The notes under the pieces: model-generated | Databases searched by the model: none | What the model saw: only the letters and a program-made list of their open reading frames with translations | Told to the model about the DNA's origin: nothing | Part shown: positions 1 through 8,278 of the stretch, piece by piece | Layout: every line of letters begins with the position of its first letter | Numbering within the stretch: position 1 is the first letter of the stretch | Assembly (NCBI RefSeq): GCF_007753095.1 | Contig: NZ_CP036348.1 | Coordinates: 5,991,411-6,055,410 of the forward strand | DNA: 64,000 nucleotides | Direction: 5' to 3' | From: Rosistilla carotiformis | GTDB lineage: Bacteria; Planctomycetota; Planctomycetia; Pirellulales; Pirellulaceae | Position numbers and translations under genes: made by a program

Positions 1-1092
1 CGCCCCGAGGCGGCCCAACTGGCGATCGTCCGGCGTCTCCGCACCCCCAACGCATTCCACCTTTACGCACTGAACCCCGCCCCTTGGATGGTTCAGGTCA
101 AAATCGAATTGAACAATCCCGATGCGGCTCCGATCCATCCGTTGGGTGCGGAATCGGACAACCTCCCCGCGACGCGAACGCTCACGCAAACGCTGCTGCC
201 GGGACAAATCATCGCCTACCGGATCGATTCTCCCAAGGCGGAGATCGCCGCTTGGAATGTCGAGATCCCCGGATTGCCAGCGCTTCGCGACCATCTCGGA
301 TTGCAATTGCAACGCCTGACACAAACCGTTGGCACCCTAGGTCAGCCCAAACCGTACCAAGGGCTTCCCAACCAGAACTTCGAACAGCCCGTCGTCAACC
401 GCAGCGATATTCCAGGTTGGTTGTCGGCTCAGCATCCCCCCGGCTGCGTCCAACTGGCGTCCGAAGCGGGCGTGCTGGGAAGCCAAGCCGTTCAATTGAC
501 AAACAATGGCGAAACGAATGCCAAAACCTGGCTGTTGAGCAATCCTTTTGATGCCCCCGCGTCGGGCCGATTAGCGGTTCACGCCCGCGTTCGTCGCGAC
601 ATGAAAACCGAAAACGTACGCCTGCGATTGTCGCTCGAAGGCCGCTACCGCGATCGTTCGATCCGTCGCAGCACCGTGATCGGTGAGGAACCGGCCACGG
701 CAACCAGCAGTGATTGGTCGAACATGCCGTTCCGACTCGAAGTCACCGACCTGCCGGTCGAAGGACTCGAAGAGCTTCGGATCGCGTTTGATCTCGCCAG
801 CCCGGGCAAAGTTTGGATCGACGACGTCATGCTGTACGATCAATTCCTGACGAGCGAAGAACGCAAGGAACTGCAAAGCCGGGTGTTTGTCGCCGTCGAA
901 CGGATGCGAGGCGGCGACCTTTCGGCCTGCGGACGCTTGCTCGATTCCTATTGGGGGCGTCACGTCTTGGGCCTGCCAGACGAACCGATCGCGACCAAGG
1001 ACGTTCCAGGACCCGTCGAAGCATCGATCGAATCGGCCCCCGGCATCGCCGAACGTTTTCGGCAATGGTTGCCATCGCCGATCTGGCGTTAG
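1..1092 (+). CDS. C-terminal part of a large secreted/structural protein (5' end outside window)
   Basis: The frame is open from the first base and ends at TAA 1090-1092, so this is the last ~363 codons of a longer gene. The ATG at 88 lies inside continuous coding sequence and is unlikely to be the start. Residues from roughly nt 540 to 840 read as a beta-sandwich, carbohydrate-binding-like module ending in VWIDDVMLYD, a pattern common at the end of such modules in planctomycete exported proteins. A charged helical tail follows. No catalytic motif is visible. It converges on the AIM24 gene with a 52-bp gap. The overall function cannot be judged from this fragment. Confidence 0.75.
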   Translation, partial: RPEAAQLAIVRRLRTPNAFHLYALNPAPWMVQVKIELNNPDAAPIHPLGAESDNLPATRTLTQTLLPGQIIAYRIDSPKAEIAAWNVEIPGLPALRDHLGLQLQRLTQTVGTLGQPKPYQGLPNQNFEQPVVNRSDIPGWLSAQHPPGCVQLASEAGVLGSQAVQLTNNGETNAKTWLLSNPFDAPASGRLAVHARVRRDMKTENVRLRLSLEGRYRDRSIRRSTVIGEEPATATSSDWSNMPFRLEVTDLPVEGLEELRIAFDLASPGKVWIDDVMLYDQFLTSEERKELQSRVFVAVERMRGGDLSACGRLLDSYWGRHVLGLPDEPIATKDVPGPVEASIESAPGIAERFRQWLPSPIWR

Positions 1093-1144
1093 GGTTCGCG
1101 GAGGCCGCCCGATTGGTGGGCACCGCCGCTGCCGGACGACGTGA

Positions 1145-1846
1145 TCAGCTGCCGCCGTGCTGGAAGTAAACCTCTTCGTAGGGCTGCACGACAACAAAGC
1201 CGTTGCCACGAAACATCAACTGGACCGATTCGCCCGAACCGCGTCCGAAGAACGTCTTCAATTGCAGGTCGGTCTTCAATTCCGGTTCGAGATTTCCCGA
1301 CCACAGGACCGTCGCGTTGGGATCGGTCGTAACCGGTTGAGACGGCGTTACGGGAAGCGTCATCGGGTCGTAATGACTAGTGATCGCCACCATCCCGGTC
1401 CCCTCCAAGCGGATGTTGAACAGCCCGCCAGCCAATACCGACGTCATTCGCTTCATCATCTTGATGTCGTATTTCAGCGACATTTCAAACGCCAACAGAT
1501 CGTTTCCGTTGACGCAGATCGCATTGTTATGCAACTGAAGGATCGTAATTTTCTTCCCCGCATCGGCGCAGAACACCGAACCATTCCCAGAGGCCTTCGT
1601 CAGCGAAGTCCCTTCGCCCGAGACCGCCTTCTTCAGCAGGTTGCCGATCCCACGGGAAAGGATCCCCTCCCGCTCAAACGTCACCTGGCCGGTGTACGCC
1701 ACCATCGCCCCCATCTTGATCCAAACCTCGCCATCGAGATTGATGTCGAGCATCCGATCCGATTCCAGTTCGAACAGCCCTTGCTTCCGATCGCGATCCC
1801 GAGTCTTCTCTAAAAAGGCTTCTAGGGTGTAACGGCTTTCTGTCAT
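1145..1846 (-). CDS. AIM24 family protein
   Basis: 233 residues. The start is the ATG at 1846 because GGAGG lies about 7 nt upstream; a longer frame to 1921 has no support. The sequence is the all-beta, glycine-rich fold of the AIM24/DUF124 family: MLDINLDGEVWIKMGAMVAY early, then GTSLTKASGNGSVFCADAG and a late FVVVQPYEEVYF strand. Bacterial members are cytosolic or membrane-associated proteins of unclear biochemical role; the family is named after a yeast mitochondrial inner-membrane protein. It stands alone between a convergent gene and the sugar isomerase-like gene. The family call is fairly secure; the function is unknown. Confidence 0.8.
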   Translation of the reverse strand: MTESRYTLEAFLEKTRDRDRKQGLFELESDRMLDINLDGEVWIKMGAMVAYTGQVTFEREGILSRGIGNLLKKAVSGEGTSLTKASGNGSVFCADAGKKITILQLHNNAICVNGNDLLAFEMSLKYDIKMMKRMTSVLAGGLFNIRLEGTGMVAITSHYDPMTLPVTPSQPVTTDPNATVLWSGNLEPELKTDLQLKTFFGRGSGESVQLMFRGNGFVVVQPYEEVYFQHGGS

Positions 1847-1930
1847 GACAGACCTCCATGATCCGGTAAAACAATCAGTGATGGCGAAGCGAGGGAACGA
1901 CCTCAAACGGCACGTCGCCAAACGGCAACG

Positions 1931-2872
1931 TTAAAGCGCCAAATCGGTCCGCATCTGCTCGACATAGCGGCGGCATTCGGCAGGCACGTCGCCCGGTTCT
2001 TCGTATTCGAGCACGACAAAGCCACGATAGTTGGCATCGGTGAGGATCTTTTTCAACCGCGGAAAGTTCATCGGTTGCGGGTTGCCATCGACATCTTTCA
2101 CAACCACCTTGACCTGCACATTGACCGCATACTTTGCGACGTCTTCCATCTGCTCGTAGGGTTCGCCACCGAAACGGAAGTTGCCGGTATCGAGGTTCAC
2201 GCCCAACCAAGGGCTATCGACGTCGCGAACCAATTTCAACAACCCTTCCGATGATGCGGTGACGCCTCCATGGTTCTCCAATGCCAAATAGATCCCATAC
2301 TTGGCGGCGTAATCACACGACTGCTGGATCCCTTCGACCATTAAATCGTGGGTCTTCTCCGGCGAATCTCCTTTCTGACCGTGCCCCGCAAAAATCCGGA
2401 TCATCGGCGCGTGCAACACGGCGGCGTGATCGATCCAGCGTCGCACGTGGGCCAATTCACGCTGGCGGGCTTCGCCTTCGCTGCGGCCAAAATCATTGCG
2501 GATCGCCGTCCCCGATACCGCCAGCCCTTGGCGGAAACAATGGGCTCGCAAGCCGATCAAATACGCATCGGTCGGTTCTTCGGGCATGTAGTAGCTGGTC
2601 AGCTCCACCCCATCCAATTGCATCTTGGCACATTCGTCGATGAAACCCAGCAAGTCCATCGCGGGGGGAACATCCCCTTTGCCCTGCAGCAGCGAACGGT
2701 AGCTGTAAGCGGCCAATGAAAACTTGAACTTTGGCCCCTCCCGCCCTGGGATCACTTCGGCCGCCGACGCGATCCGCGGCGCAAGACCGGCGACCGCCGA
2801 TGCGGCAATCGCAGAGGTGAGGACTTGGCGGCGCGACAAAAGAGGCAAAACAGGCGTGGGTGAGGAGTGCAT
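1931..2872 (-). CDS. Tat-exported sugar phosphate isomerase/epimerase-like TIM-barrel protein
   Basis: 313 residues. The N-terminus has a twin-arginine motif (SRRQVL at about residue 13) followed by an Ala-rich hydrophobic stretch, so export by Tat is predicted. The rest matches the xylose-isomerase-like TIM barrel (AP_endonuc_2 family), with LALENHGGVTAS, WLGVNLDTGNF and GFVVLEYEEPG carrying the acidic and His metal ligands of the family. Members isomerise or epimerise sugars or inositols; the substrate here is unknown. It lies 34 bp downstream of the Gfo/Idh oxidoreductase on the same strand, a frequent pairing in sugar or cyclitol catabolism. The start ATG has AGGA about 12 nt upstream. 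Confidence 0.85.
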   Translation of the reverse strand: MHSSPTPVLPLLSRRQVLTSAIAASAVAGLAPRIASAAEVIPGREGPKFKFSLAAYSYRSLLQGKGDVPPAMDLLGFIDECAKMQLDGVELTSYYMPEEPTDAYLIGLRAHCFRQGLAVSGTAIRNDFGRSEGEARQRELAHVRRWIDHAAVLHAPMIRIFAGHGQKGDSPEKTHDLMVEGIQQSCDYAAKYGIYLALENHGGVTASSEGLLKLVRDVDSPWLGVNLDTGNFRFGGEPYEQMEDVAKYAVNVQVKVVVKDVDGNPQPMNFPRLKKILTDANYRGFVVLEYEEPGDVPAECRRYVEQMRTDLAL

Positions 2873-2906
2873 GCGGTCGGCTTCCTATGGCTGGCGTCGG
2901 GAGAGT

Positions 2907-3938
2907 TTAAATCGGAGGTGTGGGATTGAAGAGTTCGGTCAGGCAGATGCGTTGCCCCGTTTCGGCGCTCTGGCTGGCTAAACGAATCACCTGTAGAGCG
3001 TAATAAGCGTCCTGCAGGTTTGCCATCTTCCGCACCAAACTGGTGACACTGCGATGGAATTGAATCAACAACTGTTCCCCCACGGGGAGCTCGGTCTCGA
3101 GCGATTCCACATGTCGGCCGGCATCGTCGAACCAGACCAGCGTGCTGGGCAGATCGATGAACGCGAGCCCATGCTCGCAACAGATCTGCATGTCCGCGCT
3201 GGGGCGGAATCCAATCGCTTCGTGCCAGCTGGACGGAACGTATTGGCCGACGGAAATCTGAGCGCAGACAGCCTCCGGCCCCGTTCCAAACCGCATACTC
3301 AATTGACGATACGTCTCCTGCCCCGGCCCGCCATAAATCGTCGAATTCAAATGCGTTGGATTGTCGGCGACGACATAGCGACACCAGTCGACGATCTCCA
3401 CCAGCTCGCGCGTCGTCCGCTCTTGATGCTGGGGAACGTCCGAAACCAGGTTGTTTGATGTCGGATCGGAATGCCGCAGGCGACGATGGCAAAACAGCAA
3501 CTGAGGCTTGCCCAACTTGGTCGCCAAAAGCTCTTTCAATCGCAGCGTCGCCGGCGCGTAGCGGCGGGGGAATTCCGCCATGAACGCGATCCCCGATTTG
3601 TCGACCTGTTCTTTCAGTTCGGCCGCCCGCTGGGCATCGATATTCAAATCGCTGGCCCAGTAGACCGCCTTGCCCGCTTCGCAAGCAGCGACCAGCGGCA
3701 ACCAGCCCTGCCAACTGCTATCGAGCACGATCACCGCATCGATGTCCGAGCGATGGATCAGGGCCCGGTAGCCATCCATCGTTTCGGCTTCAAAATCGCG
3801 TGCCGCTTGAGCAGCAAGATGCGCCACCGGCGCGTAGATCGCTCGGACCTGAAAGCGATCGCGCATCATCATCAACGCAGGTCGATGCCGATGTTGCCAA
3901 GCGGGGCCAAGTCCAATAACGCCAACTCGAAGTCGCAT
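2907..3938 (-). CDS. Gfo/Idh/MocA family oxidoreductase
   Basis: 343 residues from ATG 3938; an upstream extension to 4172 is Arg-rich noise. The N-terminus MRLRVGVIGLGPAWQHRHRP is a Rossmann dinucleotide-binding strand-turn-helix (GxGxxxxxH variant). The segment with CEAGKAVYWASDLNIDAQRA sits where this family has its EKP region, but EKP is not conserved (YWASD instead). The C-terminal half is the alpha/beta substrate domain. Family members use NAD(P) to oxidise sugars or cyclitols; without the EKP lysine the catalysis may differ, or the protein may not be a dehydrogenase. It is probably cotranscribed with the downstream isomerase-like gene. Confidence 0.8.
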   Translation of the reverse strand: MRLRVGVIGLGPAWQHRHRPALMMMRDRFQVRAIYAPVAHLAAQAARDFEAETMDGYRALIHRSDIDAVIVLDSSWQGWLPLVAACEAGKAVYWASDLNIDAQRAAELKEQVDKSGIAFMAEFPRRYAPATLRLKELLATKLGKPQLLFCHRRLRHSDPTSNNLVSDVPQHQERTTRELVEIVDWCRYVVADNPTHLNSTIYGGPGQETYRQLSMRFGTGPEAVCAQISVGQYVPSSWHEAIGFRPSADMQICCEHGLAFIDLPSTLVWFDDAGRHVESLETELPVGEQLLIQFHRSVTSLVRKMANLQDAYYALQVIRLASQSAETGQRICLTELFNPTPPI

Positions 3939-4795
3939 AGACCAATCGCGGAATGCGGGAGGAGAAATGAGAAGCGGATCAAAGCGGTTTAATGTACAGG
4001 AATCTGCGTTCCCACGTTGCCTGCAAATCTCAGATCCAACGAATTGCCAGTTATACCCTTTGCGCGGCAGGGTGTCACCGCTGCCTGAATTCGCCTCCGA
4101 ACCGACATCTCGCTCCCGATCATCGGAGCGCATCGGCTTCCGATGGCAGCGCCACGACCAGCCAAGCCCCATCTGCCGCCCGACGAACAGCCCCGCCCCA
4201 CCGTAAACACCGATCCGCTGCCAGCCCTGCCGCCTGGAGCGGACGCTGTGAAAAGGTTGTGTTCCGGACGCTCAAGCTCCGTTGGACTGCCGCCTCACGC
4301 CACCGAACAAGCCCAAAGCTCGCAGCGGCCCCCCATCAGGACGGGCGATTCCGGTTCGTCGTCCGACATCCATCCCGCCATTTGGGCGAGGTCTGACGTC
4401 GCATCCCCGGTGCAAAATTTGAAGTGCTAGCCAGGAACGCAGCTTCGAAAAAGCTAAAGAATTGTGAAGATCCGATGGGCTAAACCACCCAATTTAACGC
4501 ATTTTGCAAGCTTTTCGGCGTTTCGTTTTTCCGAAAGCGAATCGGTTTCGTGGTTGTCAAGGTCAACCCGAAGCCTACAATCGCCCGCTCAGCGTGAGTT
4601 CGCCAGATGGCCTCTCTTGTCCAAAGCCCCCCCGACCGACTGAAGTCATGGGGCCCACGGAGGTTGCCTTGAATTGGGTGCGGCGCTTGCGATTTCCTTT
4701 TTTTAGGGAGATACCGGACGTGACATTGATTGGGTGGATGCGTATCGACCTACTCGTTCGGCCTTGTTCAAACCCAGGATTATGGGGGAATTCGA
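3939..4795. other. Intergenic region, 857 bp, no convincing gene
   Basis: The short frames here (for example one at 4143-4430) have low-complexity, Pro/Arg-rich translations and no ribosome-binding site, so none is called. Two inverted repeats are visible: TCCGCT-g-CCAG with CTGG-AGCGGA at 4214-4243, and TTTCGG/CCGAAA at 4513-4536. A sigma70-type promoter for the downstream thioredoxin-like gene is listed separately. The stretch 4430-4570 is noticeably more AT-rich than its surroundings. Confidence 0.6.
4554..4581 (+). promoter_or_regulatory. Candidate sigma70-type promoter for the thioredoxin-like gene
   Basis: TTGTCA (4554-4559), a 16-bp spacer and TACAAT (4576-4581): five of six matches to each consensus hexamer. 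Initiation near 4588 would give an untranslated leader of about 208 nt before the ATG at 4796. This is the best promoter match found in the window. Confidence 0.55.
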
Positions 4796-5197
4796 ATGTT
4801 TTCAGTGCTACTGACTGCTCTACTCTCGGTGGTTGCTTCTGAGGAAACAACCAATCCCAGCTACGCCAGCGCTTACCGGTGTGCACAAGAAGAGGGAAAG
4901 CCGTTGATGGTAGTCGTAGGTGCCGATTGGTGTCCCGCGTGTGTGAATCTCAAGCAAAGTACGATCGAATCGTTGAAGCAGGCGGGAGATTTGGAAGGTG
5001 TCGAAATGGCGATCGTCAATCGTGACGTGGAGCCTGGTTTAGCCGGAAAATTGATGCGCGGCCCGATGATGCCCCAGATCATTGTCTTTTCCAAAGGCAA
5101 TGCAGGATCATGGACTCGCGTTCAGTTGACTGGATTCCAAACCCGGGATTCGCTGAAGTCACTGATCAAAAGAGCGGTTCGCAACTCGGGAACCTAA
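4796..5197 (+). CDS. Secreted thioredoxin-like protein (WCPAC motif)
   Basis: 133 residues. The start ATG 4796 is preceded by GGGGGAA at a suitable distance. MFSVLLTALLSVVASE is a short signal peptide or membrane anchor. VVVGADWCPACVNLKQ carries a CxxC redox site (Cys-Pro-Ala-Cys) in the thioredoxin position, and RGPMMPQIIVFSK supplies the cis-proline strand (MP). The size and truncated N-terminal part match thioredoxin_7-type periplasmic proteins. The likely role is thiol-disulfide exchange or protection of exported proteins; the partner is unknown. A hairpin overlaps the stop codon, so the gene is probably monocistronic. Confidence 0.85.
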   Translation: MFSVLLTALLSVVASEETTNPSYASAYRCAQEEGKPLMVVVGADWCPACVNLKQSTIESLKQAGDLEGVEMAIVNRDVEPGLAGKLMRGPMMPQIIVFSKGNAGSWTRVQLTGFQTRDSLKSLIKRAVRNSGT

Positions 5198-5206
5198 TAG
5201 GTTCCC
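5188..5206 (+). terminator. Perfect hairpin spanning the stop codon of the thioredoxin-like gene
   Basis: GGGAACC-TAATA-GGTTCCC: a 7-bp perfect stem whose loop contains the TAA stop (5195-5197). There is no long U-tract downstream, so it is only terminator-like; it could also stabilise the mRNA 3' end. Confidence 0.5.
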
Positions 5207-5280
5207 CAAGCGGTGTTTCTCTTCGAGAGACAACGTTGCCAAACCGTTTCATTTGTTGATCGATATGACATCGTCAGCAT

Positions 5281-5292
5281 TGTTTGCAAACA
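5281..5292. promoter_or_regulatory. 12-bp perfect palindrome, possible operator
   Basis: TGTTTGCAAACA is fully self-complementary and lies 181 bp upstream of the ABC-2 permease start, in the 275-bp gap after the thioredoxin-like gene. A regulator dimer site is inference. Confidence 0.3.
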
Positions 5293-5472
5293 TTTTCTGT
5301 CCCATGGTCCGCCTGCAAGTACTGGACGACTTGCGGCGGCTTTCTCTTTGGGAATCGGCGGTGCCAAGCGAGCTGGAATCGGCATTGAACTAAACCGACG
5401 GTCATTGCGTAAGAAGCCGACCGATCCCGGTGTTTTTTAAGTTTTCATTGCCCGTAACGGACCACTCCTCCA

Positions 5473-7260
5473 ATGGCTTCGGTTTTCGCTTTGATCCCGC
5501 TACAACAAATTTCCTGGCTGAGCTCGTGGTTGACTCCGATCTGGATCCTGGCCGTCGGCATGTTGCTTGGCCTGGTGGCGACCGCCGCGGTCTATCTGGT
5601 TTTGGCCGGATTGTCGCGCATTCCGGCCCTGGGGAACCTGGCCGAAGATAGCCGCAAAGCGACCTTTGTCGCGGCGGGAATCGCGATCGTCGTCGCCGCG
5701 TTGGGAATCTTAAAAACCGTGGTCTTCGCCGACGCCCCTGAAATCACCGTCGCGGGAGATGAAAGCGCAACCGCCGCCCACCGCGCGTACTTGATCCTGC
5801 CGATGATCGGATTGGGAGTGATCGTTGGCTGGGGTTTGGTGTATGGCGTCTGGCAACGCACGATTCGCGAGATCTTCCAGATCGCCCGCGAAGGCATCAC
5901 CGGATACCTGTTGCTTGCCCTGACCGGCTTTATCGTGCTTGGCCTCGCCACGACAACGCTGATCTCCGATCGCGACAAGATCCTCAGCTCGATGCCCGCG
6001 GTGCTCGAGAGCGATCGCTGGGAGACCACGATCACTTTGGATCCCGCGCCGGCCGATGCACCAGCGGATCAATCGCCGTTTCAACGCCACGATCTGATCC
6101 AATACGATCCGGAATCGGTTTCCGAAGTTGTGATCGTTTCGGATCGCACGATCATGATCGCCGACGCCGAATCTCCCGACAACTTTACGATGAGCCCCCA
6201 GCGTTTCGAATCGGACGACCCGGTCGTATGGCGCCGTGGCAAAGCCAATCCGTTGATCCGATCGGTGTTGCCGTTGCCGCTGGATCCGACCAATGGCGTC
6301 TACTTCCAAAACCGCGAAGTCGATCCGGCGACGGTTAAGATCGCGATCGTCACCAAACCCGCCGCCCCTGAAGCACTGACGATTTGGGTCACCGCGTTTA
6401 TCGTGCTGCTGTTGATGACGGCGATGATCACGATCCGACAAGCGGCCCCGCAAATCAGCGCGATCGCCTTGGCGACGGCCAAAAGCGAACTCGCACAGCC
6501 GTTGTACATCACGCTCCTGCTGATCGGCTTTGCCGCCATCGTGCTCTTCATCTGGGTGCCGTTCCACACCTTGGGCGAAGACATCAAAGTTCTCAAGGAT
6601 TCAGGGATGACGCTGATCATGATCTTCAGCATCATCCAAGCGGTCTGGTCGTCGGGCACCAGTGTTTCCGAAGAGATCGAAGGCCGCACCGCGTTGACCG
6701 TGCTCAGCAAACCGGTCAGCCGACAATCGTTCATGATCGGCAAGTACCTGGGCATCATGTGGACGATCCTGTTGATGTTCGTCATCCTGGGGCTGCTGTT
6801 GATGGTCGTCACCGCATACAAACCGATTTACGATTCGCGTGAGAACACAACCGAGATGCCCCCATGGCAAACCTGCCATTTGGAAATGGTGACCACCGCG
6901 CCGGGGCTGTGCTTGTTGTTCATGGAAACCACGTTGATCGCTGGAATCAGCGTCGCGATTGCCACGCGTTTGCCCGTGATCGCCAACTTTGTGATCTGTT
7001 TTACGATCTACGTGATCGGAAACATCACGTCGCCCATTGTCAGGGCCTCGGCCGAGGACAACGAACTGGTCAGGTTTGTCGGCCGCTTGATCGCCGTCAT
7101 TTTCCCGAACCTGAACACGTTTAACGTTCAGGCAGCCGTCGACGCGGGGAACCCGATTCCACCGATCTATCTCGCCGGTGCGTTCACCTACCTGGCATGC
7201 TTCATGGTGGTCGTGCTGGTCGTCTCGCTGCTTCTGTTCGAAGACCGCGACTTGGCCTAA
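5473..7260 (+). CDS. ABC-2 type transporter permease (orphan)
   Basis: 595 residues with about 11-12 predicted membrane helices. Four lie before residue 160, then a polar extracytoplasmic segment of about 140 residues (roughly 165-305) precedes the remaining helices. EEIEGRTALTVLSKPVSRQS followed by FMIGKYLG is the cytoplasmic coupling segment typical of ABC-2 permeases. In this family the permease exports a lipid, polysaccharide, drug or protein with a separate ATPase; no ATPase gene is adjacent, so the partner must be elsewhere. Planctomycete homologues of this type are often annotated with gliding or Cu-processing ABC-2 systems, but nothing here fixes the substrate. A perfect hairpin follows the gene. 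Confidence 0.85.
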   Translation: MASVFALIPLQQISWLSSWLTPIWILAVGMLLGLVATAAVYLVLAGLSRIPALGNLAEDSRKATFVAAGIAIVVAALGILKTVVFADAPEITVAGDESATAAHRAYLILPMIGLGVIVGWGLVYGVWQRTIREIFQIAREGITGYLLLALTGFIVLGLATTTLISDRDKILSSMPAVLESDRWETTITLDPAPADAPADQSPFQRHDLIQYDPESVSEVVIVSDRTIMIADAESPDNFTMSPQRFESDDPVVWRRGKANPLIRSVLPLPLDPTNGVYFQNREVDPATVKIAIVTKPAAPEALTIWVTAFIVLLLMTAMITIRQAAPQISAIALATAKSELAQPLYITLLLIGFAAIVLFIWVPFHTLGEDIKVLKDSGMTLIMIFSIIQAVWSSGTSVSEEIEGRTALTVLSKPVSRQSFMIGKYLGIMWTILLMFVILGLLLMVVTAYKPIYDSRENTTEMPPWQTCHLEMVTTAPGLCLLFMETTLIAGISVAIATRLPVIANFVICFTIYVIGNITSPIVRASAEDNELVRFVGRLIAVIFPNLNTFNVQAAVDAGNPIPPIYLAGAFTYLACFMVVVLVVSLLLFEDRDLA

Positions 7261-7281
7261 TCGTTCGCGCAACGCCCCACT

Positions 7282-7303
7282 CCGCGAGAGCACCCTCTCG
7301 CGG
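7282..7303 (+). terminator. Terminator-like hairpin after the permease
   Basis: CCGCGAGAG-CACC-CTCTCGCGG: a 9-bp perfect GC-rich stem with a 4-nt loop, 21 bp after the stop. A second imperfect repeat (ACCCCT/AGGGG) follows at about 7323-7339. There is no U-tract, so the termination role is inferred. Confidence 0.55.
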
Positions 7304-7414
7304 TGGCAGGCCTTCGCCCACCCCACCCCTTTGAAGGGGCGGGCGACTGGATGATAATCGCGTCAAGTATGTCGCAGACGCGTTTCGTCGGCGCGGGCAG
7401 GCTTTACGAGAAAC

Positions 7415-8137
7415 ATGTTCGATCCGTTGCACCATTGGATTGGGATTCCTCCCCAGGAACAACCACCAACTCACTACCGATTGCTAGGCGTCGCACCGTT
7501 TGAAACGGACGTCCAGGCTATCGATGCAGCCTACGAACAACGGATGACCTACCTGCACGGTTGTTCCAATGGCGAGCATGCCGAACTCGCCGAAAAGTGG
7601 ATGAATTGTGTCTCCGCCGCCCGGCTGACATTGATCCACCCCGAGAAACGGGCCAGCTACGACGCCACGCTGCGGCGATCAATCGCCCAGCCCGCCACCG
7701 CGTCGATCCCGACTCCGCCCGCCAGCCCGGCACCTGCAACCGCTGCAGTTCGCCCCATTCTGGCTCCGCCACCGCGTCCGATTCGCCCTAACCTGCCCCC
7801 TCCAATCCGCAGCCCCCAGCCGGCCAACCCGTTCAATGCTTTGAGCCCCCGTGCGGCGACCGACGGCAGGAATTTTGTCGTCCATACGTCGGCCAACGAC
7901 GGCCGCAGCGGAGGCCTCTTGTCCCGTAAGCCCTCGCTGCGGAACTGGATCCTTGCCGGCTTCTCGCTGCTTGTCAGCGGACTGTTGTTGGGGATCGGCG
8001 CGTTGGTGCTGGCCCTGATGAACCCTGGGGTCCCTCCCCCAACACCCCCGTCGGGCCGACCGACCGCAGATTCCGCGCTATCGCCAACGCCCCCCTCCGC
8101 AGACGGTGCCGTATCGAACCACGGCGCGTCAAACTAG
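7415..8137 (+). CDS. J-domain-like single-span membrane protein lacking HPD
   Basis: 240 residues. Residues ~18-85 have the outline of a J domain: THYRLLGVAPFETD, a helix with IDAAYEQRM, and the closing HPEKRASYDATL with the typical R-x-x-YD. The HPD tripeptide that stimulates Hsp70 ATPase is absent; the loop reads YLHGCSNGEHAE. A Pro/Ala-rich linker (~90-150) follows, then one membrane helix at about 176-203 and a Pro/Ser tail. It lies 141 bp upstream of an Hsp70 gene, and an FHA-like membrane protein gene comes after that. The cluster suggests it places or recruits the Hsp70 at the membrane rather than acting as a normal J cochaperone. Confidence 0.7.
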   Translation: MFDPLHHWIGIPPQEQPPTHYRLLGVAPFETDVQAIDAAYEQRMTYLHGCSNGEHAELAEKWMNCVSAARLTLIHPEKRASYDATLRRSIAQPATASIPTPPASPAPATAAVRPILAPPPRPIRPNLPPPIRSPQPANPFNALSPRAATDGRNFVVHTSANDGRSGGLLSRKPSLRNWILAGFSLLVSGLLLGIGALVLALMNPGVPPPTPPSGRPTADSALSPTPPSADGAVSNHGASN

Positions 8138-8278
8138 AAAAAGTGCCTTCGGTCGCCAAGCCCGCCTTGCTACAATGGGCCCAACGCGGGATACCAATTC
8201 GAGGGTTTGCCGCCAGGCTCCGCTGATCCCCTTCCCCCCCTCCCTGAACTCGGCTCACGCCTTCCACAAAGTGCCAAC

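Noticed and set aside
4143-4430. 95-residue frame upstream of the thioredoxin-like gene
   Set aside because: Pro/Ser/Arg-rich translation typical of non-coding GC-rich DNA, with no start signals.
8138-8278. Heat-shock control (CIRCE element) before the Hsp70 gene
   Set aside because: The TTAGCACTC/GAGTGCTAA dyad is absent, and only a weak TACAAT at 8171 was seen.
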